Shown here piece after piece: positions 1 through 5,708 of a DNA stretch of 8,215 nt (position 1 is the first letter of the stretch; each line of letters begins with the position of its first letter). The notes under the pieces are model-generated. The model searched no databases. It saw only the letters and a program-made list of their open reading frames with translations, and was not told the DNA's origin. The translations under genes and the position numbers were made by a program. Source of the DNA: JACVRW01 sp034664105 (GTDB lineage Bacteria; Actinomycetota; Thermoleophilia; Solirubrobacterales; Thermoleophilaceae); contig JAXDIH010000041.1 of assembly GCA_034664105.1 (NCBI GenBank), positions 1 to 8,215 of the forward strand. Reading direction: 5' to 3'.

Positions 1-68
1 GCCGCCACGATCCGCTCTCGCGTGGCTGCCCTGCGGGCCTCCGTGCGCTCGGTTGGCCGGTACGGCAT
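1..68 (-). CDS. TetR-family transcriptional regulator, N-terminal fragment (cut by window edge)
   Basis: The minus strand opens with ATG at 68-66 and stays open to the window edge, giving 22 full codons that begin MPYRPTERTEARRAATRER and continue IVA. An Arg-rich lead followed by an (A)xTRERIVxAA motif is how many TetR/AcrR repressors start, just before helix 1 of the DNA-binding domain. Of the 21 codons after the ATG, 18 end in G or C, which fits the coding style of the window. I see no Shine-Dalgarno sequence before the ATG, so the message may be leaderless. The gene is divergent from the glycoside hydrolase gene, and a palindrome lies between them, the usual arrangement for a TetR regulator controlling its neighbour. 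The helix-turn-helix and ligand-binding domain lie outside the window. Identification rests on a short stretch, so it is probable and not certain. Confidence 0.6.
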   Translation of the reverse strand, partial: MPYRPTERTEARRAATRERIVA

Positions 69-94
69 ACAAGAAGTGAACCACGATTCAGAGC

Positions 95-115
95 TTCGCG
101 CAAGGCTTGCGTAAA
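95..115. promoter_or_regulatory. Candidate operator: 21-bp imperfect palindrome between divergent genes
   Basis: The core is a perfect inverted repeat, CGCAAG-G-CTTGCG (99-111), and the outer TT (95-96) and AA (114-115) also match, so 8 of 10 half-site positions are symmetric about base 105. It lies 27 bp from the start of the TetR-like gene and 52 bp from the likely hydrolase start. TetR proteins bind palindromes of this size, so a role as the regulator's own operator is a reasonable inference. No -35/-10 pair is convincing on either strand in the 69-167 gap. Confidence 0.4.
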
Positions 116-167
116 TGGCGCGCAATCCCCTTTGGAACCGGCGAAGCGCCATGTGGAGCTTGCTACG

Positions 168-257
168 GTGCGACGCGTGAACCGCCCCAGCCGCCTCTTC
201 CTCGCCCTGACCATGGCCGCCCTCGTCGCCGCCACCATGGCCGCGCCCGCCGGCGCC
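168..257 (+). other. Signal peptide of the glycoside hydrolase
   Basis: Residues 1-30 have the Sec signal layout: basic start (MRRVNRPSR), hydrophobic core (LFLALTMAALVAATMAA) and an Ala-Gly-Ala end. Cleavage after residue 30 or 31 is predicted by eye. There is no lipobox cysteine, so the product should be released or held loosely at the wall instead of lipid-anchored. Confidence 0.7.
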
Positions 258-1361
258 GCGAAGCGGAAGGTGCCCTTCGGGTTCTTCGCAGCGGTTGTGC
301 CTCCGGAGCTGTCCGGCCCTGGTGTCGTCTCCGACACGGTGCTCGACCAGCAGATGGCCCTGATGGCGAGGTCCGGCGTCGAGGCGGTCCGCCTCACCTT
401 CGCGTGGGAGGACCTCGAGTCGTCGAAGGGCAACTACAACTACGGCACCGTCGACCGGCTGGTCAGGGCAGCGGCGGCGCACCGGCTCCAGGTGCTCCTC
501 AACGTCACGCAGACCCCGCGGTGGGCGACCTCGAAGCCGGATGGCGACTGGTGGCGCGCTCCTCCGAAGGATCCGCAGACGTTCGGCGCGATGATCGGCG
601 CGTTCGCGCGGCGCTACGGCCCCACGGGGACCTTCTGGGCGGAGAACCCGACGCTGCATCGGCAGCCCATCCGCAGCTGGCAGATCTGGAACGAGGAGAA
701 CGCTCCCTGGCACTGGAGCACACGGCCGTGGGCACCGAGCTATACCAAGCTGCTCAAGTCCGCCTACCAGTCGATCAAGGCGGTCGACCGCGGCGCCACT
801 GTGGTGGCGGGGTCGTTCGTGGCCGCGCCCAACTACAGCCAATGGGCCGGGGTCCGCGACCTCTACAGGGCGGGCGGCAAGCGCTGGTTCGACCAGATCG
901 CGGTGCACCCCTTCACGAACAACAAGCTGTCGGTGGACGGGACGGCCGACCAGATGCTTCAGATCGTCAGCAACGTGCGCGCAGAGACGCGCAAGGCTCA
1001 CGACGGGCGTGTTCCCATCATCATCACCGAGCTGAGCTGGCCGGCATCCGTCGGCAAGATCCCGAAGCGGGCGCTGCTCGGCCTGGAGACAACGCCCAAG
1101 GGGCAGAACGCGCGCCTCAAGGCCGGTTACACGCGGCTGGTGAAGCAGCGCGGCCGGCTGGGCGTGAAGCAGGCCTACTGGTACACGTGGGCATCGCAGT
1201 ACGACCGCGACGGCGCGGACTCTGTCATGTCCTTCCGCTACGCGGGCCTAGTCCGGGTGCGCAACGGCGTTTTCTCTCCGATGCCGATTCTGAGGACCTA
1301 CACGAGCCTCGCGAGGAAATACGAGGGCTGCCGCAAGGGCACAGACACGCGCTGCCTCTAG
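168..1361 (+). CDS. Secreted clan GH-A glycoside hydrolase (GH39/GH5-like)
   Basis: Predicted exported polysaccharide-cleaving enzyme of 397 residues. I chose GTG at 168 because GGAG at 155-158 lies 9 nt upstream and the protein then starts with a clean signal peptide: basic n-region MRRVNRPSR, a hydrophobic stretch at about 10-25, and an A-G-A cleavage site near residue 30. The in-frame TTG at 132 would add 12 non-signal-like residues, and GTG at 177 is a further alternative. The mature part reads as a TIM barrel. QIWNEEN carries the general acid/base Glu176 (Asn-Glu pair after strand 4), IAVHPF is at about 245-250, and IIITELSW carries the likely nucleophile Glu288 (after strand 7). Aromatic residues (WATSKP, DWWRAPP, APWHW) could line a sugar-binding groove. 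These features fit clan GH-A retaining enzymes, closest in feel to GH39-like proteins. The substrate is unknown. It lies 48 bp upstream of the initiating sugar transferase and is probably co-transcribed with it, suggesting it acts on the polymer made by this locus. Confidence 0.85.
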   Translation: MRRVNRPSRLFLALTMAALVAATMAAPAGAAKRKVPFGFFAAVVPPELSGPGVVSDTVLDQQMALMARSGVEAVRLTFAWEDLESSKGNYNYGTVDRLVRAAAAHRLQVLLNVTQTPRWATSKPDGDWWRAPPKDPQTFGAMIGAFARRYGPTGTFWAENPTLHRQPIRSWQIWNEENAPWHWSTRPWAPSYTKLLKSAYQSIKAVDRGATVVAGSFVAAPNYSQWAGVRDLYRAGGKRWFDQIAVHPFTNNKLSVDGTADQMLQIVSNVRAETRKAHDGRVPIIITELSWPASVGKIPKRALLGLETTPKGQNARLKAGYTRLVKQRGRLGVKQAYWYTWASQYDRDGADSVMSFRYAGLVRVRNGVFSPMPILRTYTSLARKYEGCRKGTDTRCL

Positions 1362-1379
1362 CCGGAATAGTGGCGCACG

Positions 1380-1393
1380 CCTGCGAGTGCAGG
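1380..1393 (+). other. Small hairpin between hydrolase and transferase genes
   Basis: CCTGC-GAGT-GCAGG forms a 5-bp stem with a 4-nt loop, ending 8 nt before the GGAGG ribosome site of the next gene. No T-run follows, so it is not a standard terminator. It could be a weak translational or processing element, or chance in such GC-rich DNA. Confidence 0.2.
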
Positions 1394-1401
1394 TAGACAA
1401 T

Positions 1402-1406
1402 GGAGG
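1402..1406 (+). promoter_or_regulatory. Ribosome binding site GGAGG for the sugar phosphotransferase
   Basis: A strong GGAGG core sits 3 nt before ATG 1410 and 12 nt before the in-frame ATG 1419. Neither spacing is ideal, so the site does not settle the start. The two options differ by only three residues. Confidence 0.6.
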
Positions 1407-1409
1407 TTC

Positions 1410-2867
1410 ATGCATGAGATGAGCCTGACGGACCGCACGCTCGCTGCGCTCCGCGACGCCGAGCTGCCCCTGGACGAAAACCAGGTCTCGCAGCGCACGC
1501 GCCGGCGCGACGCTGTGGGGCGGACGGCCCTGGTGGCCGCTGATGTGGTCGCCGTGGCGGTTGCCTGGCTGATCGTGCTGATCCTCCCGTTCTCCGACCT
1601 GGTCTGGTCCCCGTGGGTGCTCGCCTACCCGCCGTTCTTCATGCTGCTGGCCAAGGCGGCCGGGCTGTACGACCGCGATCAGTTCGTCCTCCACAAGACC
1701 ACGCTGGACGAGGGGCCGGCGCTGGTCAGCGTCGCCGCGATCTTCGCGCTCACGATCGAGGGCGTGCAGGCCTTCATCTACACGGGCGGGTCGCACCCGC
1801 TGCCGACGTGGGTGATCCTGACCACGACGCTGGTGGTGGCGCGCGCGGTCGCCCGGTTCGCGGCCGTCCGCACGACCGAGCCCGAGCGCGTGCTCGTCAT
1901 CGGGGACGCCGCCACGACCGCCCTGGTCAGGCGCAAGCTGTCGAGCAACCCGGCGCTGAACGCGACGGTCGTCGGCCGCGTGGGCGCCGGCGAGGAGCGG
2001 GCAGACCGACCGGACAAGCTGCTCGGCGCGGTGGCCGACCTGCCCGCCGTGATCGACCGCCACCGGGTCGAGCGCGTGGTGGTGGCGCCGATCGGCGAGG
2101 GTGGCACGGACGTCGTCGACATCATCCGGCTGGCGACAGCCTGCGGCGTCCGCGTGGCCGTGCTGCCGCGGATGCTGGAGGTGATCGGGACATCCGTGGT
2201 GTTCGACGACCTCGGCGGTCAGCTGCTGCTGGGGGTGCGGGGCTTCGGCCTGTCGCCCTCGTCGCGCGTGCTGAAGCGGACGTTCGACGTCCTGGTCGGC
2301 TCGCTGGTCCTGATCGTGCTGGCGCCGCTGCTGCTTGCGATCGCGCTGGCGATCCGGCTGACCTCCTCGGGCTCCGTCCTGTTCCGCCAGACGCGGGTGG
2401 GGCGCCAAGGGCGCGAGTTCCAGATGCTCAAGTTCCGCACCATGGTCACAGGGGCCGACGAGCGCAAGCACGAGCTGCTGAACCTCAACGAGGCGGCTCC
2501 CATGTTCAAGATCCCCGACGATCCGCGGACCACGCGCGTCGGCCGGCACCTGCGCCGCCGCTCGCTGGACGAGCTGCCGCAGCTGCTCAACGTGCTGCGT
2601 GGCGACATGAGCCTCGTGGGCCCGCGCCCGCTCATCACGGAGGAGGACCGGCTGTTCTCCGGCTGGCAGCGGCGCCGCTACCACGTCGCCCCGGGGGTGA
2701 CCGGTCCGTGGCAGATCCTGGGGTCGAGCCGCGTGCCGATGAGCGACATGGTCACCATCGACTACCTCTACTGCGCCAACTGGTCCCTCTGGCTGGACGC
2801 CAAGATCCTCGCCCGCACGGTGCCCTACGTGCTGAGCAAGCGCAGTCCCGAGTACCTCTCGAGCTGA
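1410..2867 (+). CDS. Undecaprenyl-phosphate sugar phosphotransferase (initiating glycosyltransferase, WbaP/CpsE type)
   Basis: This membrane enzyme transfers a sugar-1-phosphate from a nucleotide sugar to undecaprenyl phosphate, the first step of exopolysaccharide repeat-unit assembly. The 485 residues are the usual length. The N-terminal half has about four membrane segments (near 38-60, 66-86, 104-124, 132-152), then a cytoplasmic nucleotide-binding-like domain (about 158-275) starting at RVLVIGDAATT. The C-terminal half is the bacterial sugar transferase domain: a membrane helix at 293-317 with the kinking Pro306, KFRTM (341-345), SLDELPQ (385-391) with the Asp387-Glu388 pair that is catalytic in this family, then GDMSLVGPRP (398-407) and PGVTGPWQ (428-435). 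ATG 1410 or ATG 1419 may be the start. The family assignment is firm. Which sugar (glucose, galactose or another) cannot be read from sequence. It follows the hydrolase on the same strand and faces the chain-length kinase tail-to-tail. Confidence 0.93.
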   Translation: MHEMSLTDRTLAALRDAELPLDENQVSQRTRRRDAVGRTALVAADVVAVAVAWLIVLILPFSDLVWSPWVLAYPPFFMLLAKAAGLYDRDQFVLHKTTLDEGPALVSVAAIFALTIEGVQAFIYTGGSHPLPTWVILTTTLVVARAVARFAAVRTTEPERVLVIGDAATTALVRRKLSSNPALNATVVGRVGAGEERADRPDKLLGAVADLPAVIDRHRVERVVVAPIGEGGTDVVDIIRLATACGVRVAVLPRMLEVIGTSVVFDDLGGQLLLGVRGFGLSPSSRVLKRTFDVLVGSLVLIVLAPLLLAIALAIRLTSSGSVLFRQTRVGRQGREFQMLKFRTMVTGADERKHELLNLNEAAPMFKIPDDPRTTRVGRHLRRRSLDELPQLLNVLRGDMSLVGPRPLITEEDRLFSGWQRRRYHVAPGVTGPWQILGSSRVPMSDMVTIDYLYCANWSLWLDAKILARTVPYVLSKRSPEYLSS

Positions 2868-2871
2868 GCGG

Positions 2872-4482
2872 CTAGACCCGCGGCGGGTTCATCGAGTCGG
2901 GCAGGCTCAGTGGCGTGCCCGGCTGGTCCCCGTTGCTCGATGAGATCGGCAGAGCGCGAGCGTATGCCGAGTAGCCGCTGAGCGCGGAGCCGCCGTTGGC
3001 CACCACGCCGAGCACCTGGGCCTCGAGGCCCAGGAGCTGGTCCCGCAGACGGCTGGCGTCCGGGCCACGCGTGGAGTTCACCGATGCTGTGATCAGCACG
3101 CCGTCCACGTGGCGCAGCAACGAGATCGCGTCGGACACATGGGGGATCGGAGGCGTGTCGATGACCACGAGGTCGTGCTCCTTCTGGAGCACGGACAGGA
3201 CGCGGCCCATCACGGACGACTGCATCAATGCCCACGGGTTGGGCGCCGGGCGTCCGGCCACGATCACGTTCAGCGGCCGCGGGTGACCCTCGGGGCTGCC
3301 GCTGCCGGCGATGGGCATGATCGTCTGCGTGGCCTCCGTGATCGGAACGTCGCCCTGCAGCGTCTCCACCAGGCCGGGTCCATCTTCGAGGTCATAGCGC
3401 CTCGCGAGGCTCGGCCGCCGGAGATCGGCTTCGACCAGGACCACCGAGAGCCCTCCGGAAGCGGCTGCCGACGCGAGGTTCCACGACACCGTGGTCTTGC
3501 CGTCGCCCGTCTTCGCGGACGTGACGAGCACGCTGCGCACCGGCTCCTCGCGAGCGAAGCGCAGGTTCATCTGAAGCATTCGGAAGGCCTCGGCCACCTG
3601 CGGCGGCAGGTCGGCGAACGCCTTGTGCCGCTTGAGAGCGCGGCTGCGCGGCACTGTCGTGAGCACCGGAGCGTCGAATGCGGACGTGACCTGCTCGGTG
3701 CGGCGCAGCTTGCGGTCCGACTGCTCGCGAACGAGCGCCAAGCCGACGCCGAGCAGCACTCCGAAGAGGACTCCCAGGACGATGGTCTGGATCGGGTTCC
3801 CGCTCACCGACGTGGGGATGAAGCCGCGCTGGATGATGCGCGGGCTGCCCAGGCCGACGTCGGCAAGCGTGCGCAGCCGCTGGCTGTCGTTGCGCAGGTC
3901 CGCGCCGGGCTTGCCGTTCGCGTCCTCCGGCGACAGCTCCGCGAGCTGCTGCTCGACGTTGGCCAGGGCGCGCCTGGCCTGCTCGCGCTGAGCGTTGTCG
4001 GAGACGCGGGCCGCGTTGCGGGCGTACGCCGTGGCCAGCTGAGCGGCGTTCTTCGCCGAGGTGCCCGTCGCGAGAATCTCCACGATGTCGGTGTCCCTCG
4101 CGCCCGTGACCGTCACGTCGTTCTGGACGTCGTCGACCGACATGTCGCGGCCGGCCGCCCTCAGGTCGGCGGCCGTGTCCACGGCGATCGCGCGGGAGCC
4201 CACCGCCTGGACGTTGTTCGCCGCAAGGTTGTCGGCATCCGGTGTGCCGGGGAGCAGGCCCATGGCCTGCAGCTCCGGGCCGATCGTCTGGCTGAACAGC
4301 AGCTTGGAGGTGGATTCGTAGCTGTTACGCGTGGCGTACGCAAAGGCCGCCGCGGCGCCGCCGGCAAGCAGCGTGACCGCGATGACGATCAGCGCGCGTC
4401 GGCGCAGCACCGAGAGCAGCGTTACGTGCTCCCGGACCGGCGTTACTAGACCGTAGGTGCTGGAGTTCTCAGGTGGCGCCAC
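2872..4482 (-). CDS. Polysaccharide chain-length determinant / BY-type tyrosine kinase (Wzz domain fused to CpsD-like ATPase)
   Basis: Predicted inner-membrane co-polymerase that controls polymer length and export by ATP-dependent autophosphorylation. The 536 residues contain, in order: a first membrane helix (about 30-50), an extracellular Wzz-like region (about 51-230) with a heptad-like helical part at about 140-185 and FIPTSVSGNP just before membrane helix 2 (231-251), then a cytoplasmic ATPase. The ATPase has Walker A SAKTGDGKTT (322-331, Lys329), Walker A' VVLVEADLRRP (347-357, Asp353) and Walker B LVVIDTPP (438-445). EAFRMLQMNLRFA (298-310) is the usual lead-in to the kinase domain. 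The C-terminus has only Tyr504 and Tyr507 (GYSAYA) followed by a Ser/Pro tail, not the dense tyrosine cluster of Wzc or CapB. GTG at 4482 fits the start of the family, but no good ribosome site precedes it. It is divergent from the GT4 gene and convergent with the phosphotransferase. Confidence 0.9.
   Translation of the reverse strand: MAPPENSSTYGLVTPVREHVTLLSVLRRRALIVIAVTLLAGGAAAAFAYATRNSYESTSKLLFSQTIGPELQAMGLLPGTPDADNLAANNVQAVGSRAIAVDTAADLRAAGRDMSVDDVQNDVTVTGARDTDIVEILATGTSAKNAAQLATAYARNAARVSDNAQREQARRALANVEQQLAELSPEDANGKPGADLRNDSQRLRTLADVGLGSPRIIQRGFIPTSVSGNPIQTIVLGVLFGVLLGVGLALVREQSDRKLRRTEQVTSAFDAPVLTTVPRSRALKRHKAFADLPPQVAEAFRMLQMNLRFAREEPVRSVLVTSAKTGDGKTTVSWNLASAAASGGLSVVLVEADLRRPSLARRYDLEDGPGLVETLQGDVPITEATQTIMPIAGSGSPEGHPRPLNVIVAGRPAPNPWALMQSSVMGRVLSVLQKEHDLVVIDTPPIPHVSDAISLLRHVDGVLITASVNSTRGPDASRLRDQLLGLEAQVLGVVANGGSALSGYSAYARALPISSSNGDQPGTPLSLPDSMNPPRV
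2875..2889. terminator. Weak hairpin at convergent gene ends, possible two-way terminator
   Basis: ACCCG-CGG-CGGGT (2876-2888) is a perfect 5-bp stem with a 3-nt loop, extended by a G-T pair. It lies 8 bp after the transferase stop and inside the last codons of the kinase gene. Only two T residues follow on the plus strand, so it would be a poor intrinsic terminator. Its place between converging genes is the main argument for a role. Confidence 0.25.
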
Positions 4483-4556
4483 GAAGAATCAGGCTACATG
4501 AGGGCTCGGGAAGGGGCGAAGGTTGACGATGCCCGATTGCACGATGATTGAACGTC
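4483..4556. promoter_or_regulatory. Divergent intergenic region between kinase and GT4 genes
   Basis: This short gap must hold the start signals for both genes unless transcription comes from farther off. On the plus strand TTGACG (4523-4528) looks like a -35 box, but the region 17 bp downstream has no clear -10. On the minus strand I find no good box pair. It is less GC-rich than the genes around it. The call rests mainly on the gene layout. Confidence 0.4.
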
Positions 4557-4561
4557 GTGCA
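4538..4561 (+). promoter_or_regulatory. Hairpin enclosing the start codon of the GT4 gene
   Basis: TGCACGA (4538-4544) and TCGTGCA (4555-4561) are perfect inverted repeats. With a T-G pair and a G-C pair inside, they make a 9-bp stem with loop ATTGAA (4547-4552). The TTG start candidate (4548-4550) is in the loop and the GTG candidate (4557-4559) is in the stem. In mRNA this could limit ribosome access, and in DNA it could be a protein-binding dyad. Both roles are inferred. Confidence 0.35.
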
Positions 4562-5708
4562 GCTGCGAATCTTCGTCATCCCGCCGTCGGCCATGCTGAC
4601 CGACCACCTGCCCCACGGCGACGGGCTCGTGGCCCATGGATTCATCGAGGAAATCGGCCGGAGGGGGCATGAGCTGCATGTGGCCACCGCCGGTCTCGAC
4701 CTGCGCGGCGACCTGCCCCAAAACGTGCACCTGCACCATTTGGGGGACCTCGGTGGGCCTGCGCTTGCAGCGCGCCCGCGGTTCATGTGGCGCGCGCGGC
4801 GCCTGTACCGCGGATTGGCCAGCTCGCGTCCGTTCGACCTCATCCACCAGCTGAACCCCGTCGATGTCGGCGTGAGCCTGGCGCTGGCCGACCAGCGCGT
4901 GCCGGTGGTACTGGGTCCGTACGTGCCCGATTGGGCGCCGTCGGGCGCCGGCGCCGACGCCGAGATGGGACGCGCCGCCCTGCGGGTCAAGCGGCTGATT
5001 CGGGCGACGCAGCAGCGGCGCGCGACGACGGCGCTGCTCTCCACGGCGGCCGCGGCGCCGAAGCTCGGTCGCGGGGCGGGGCGGGGCCTCCACGTGCACG
5101 AGCTGCCGCCCGGCATCGATGACAGCGCGTGGGGTGCCTCCGTTGACGGCGCCGCCGGGCAGCAGGTCCTGTTCCTGGCCAACCTGGAGGTGCGGAAGGG
5201 GATCCACGTGCTGCTCGACGCCTTCGCGCAAGTCGCCCCGGAGCTGCCCGGTGCCCGCCTCGTCGTGGCGGGTGAGGGACCCGAGGGCGAGGCGGTGCGC
5301 CGTCGCCTGCGCGAGTCGCCGGCGCTGGACGGGCGGGTCGAGCTGCTGGGCCGCCTGGAGCGCAGTCGCGTGATGGCGACCATGCAGGCCTGCGACGTGT
5401 ACTGCCTCCCCTCCTACGGCGAGCCGTACGGGATGACAGCGCTCGAGGCGATGGCGTGCGCGCGCCCGGTCGTTGTCACCGCGGCCGGCGGCCTCCAGCA
5501 CCTCGTGCCCGACGAGGGTGGTCGCAAGGTTCCGCCGGGCGACCCCGCGGCGTTGGCCGCCGCGCTGCGTGAGCTGCTGTCCGACCCGGGGCTGCGCCGC
5601 TCGATGGGGGAGCGCAACCGTGCCGTGGTGGAGCAGCGGTTCGCGTGGTCGCGAGTGGTGGACCGGCTCGAGGAGATCTACCGGGAGGCGATCAGCGGCT
5701 CGCGTTGA
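4557..5708 (+). CDS. GT4-type (GT-B fold) glycosyltransferase
   Basis: Predicted cytoplasmic enzyme that adds a sugar from a nucleotide donor to the lipid-linked repeat unit. A TGA at 4545-4547 in this frame means the start can only be TTG 4548 (386 residues), GTG 4557 (383 residues) or later. I prefer GTG 4557, because it puts the first Rossmann strand (LRIFVIPPS) at the very N-terminus, as is usual. ATG 4593 would delete that strand. No clear ribosome site is present. Numbering from TTG: the N-terminal acceptor domain spans about 1-190. The C-terminal donor domain begins at VLFLANLEVRKGIHVLLDAF (207-226), followed by LVVAGEGPEG (238-247) and VELLGRL (264-270). It then has SYGEPYGMTALEAM, with Glu292 and Glu300 forming the EX7E motif of retaining GT4 enzymes. 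Donor and linkage cannot be read from sequence. Its 3' end overlaps the opposite-strand GT47 gene. Confidence 0.88.
   Translation: MQLRIFVIPPSAMLTDHLPHGDGLVAHGFIEEIGRRGHELHVATAGLDLRGDLPQNVHLHHLGDLGGPALAARPRFMWRARRLYRGLASSRPFDLIHQLNPVDVGVSLALADQRVPVVLGPYVPDWAPSGAGADAEMGRAALRVKRLIRATQQRRATTALLSTAAAAPKLGRGAGRGLHVHELPPGIDDSAWGASVDGAAGQQVLFLANLEVRKGIHVLLDAFAQVAPELPGARLVVAGEGPEGEAVRRRLRESPALDGRVELLGRLERSRVMATMQACDVYCLPSYGEPYGMTALEAMACARPVVVTAAGGLQHLVPDEGGRKVPPGDPAALAAALRELLSDPGLRRSMGERNRAVVEQRFAWSRVVDRLEEIYREAISGSR
5692..5708. other. 17-bp tail-to-tail overlap of two glycosyltransferase genes
   Basis: The plus-strand GT4 gene stops with TGA at 5706-5708 and the minus-strand GT47 gene stops with TGA at 5694-5692, so the last codons are read on both strands. 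There is no room for a terminator between them, and mRNA 3' ends from both sides must be complementary here. Confidence 0.75.

Noticed and set aside
1..114. Plus-strand frame from the left edge to TAA at 112-114 as the tail of an upstream gene
   Set aside because: Third-position G/C bias fades in its second half, and the opposite strand gives a better explanation: an ATG followed by a TetR-like start.
1248..2684. Long minus-strand open frame of 478 codons opposite the phosphotransferase gene
   Set aside because: Its product is Gln/His/Arg/Asp-rich with no domain, and it mirrors a gene with clear catalytic motifs. Long antisense frames are expected when third positions are nearly all G/C.
3109..4449. 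Long plus-strand open frame of 446 codons opposite the Wzz/BY-kinase gene
   Set aside because: The product is low-complexity Arg/His/Gln-rich sequence, while the minus strand has Walker A, A' and B motifs in proper order.
5071..5087. Three GGGG runs in GCGGG tandem units, possible G-quadruplex
   Set aside because: Only three runs are present where four are needed, and they encode an ordinary Gly/Arg stretch inside the GT4 gene.
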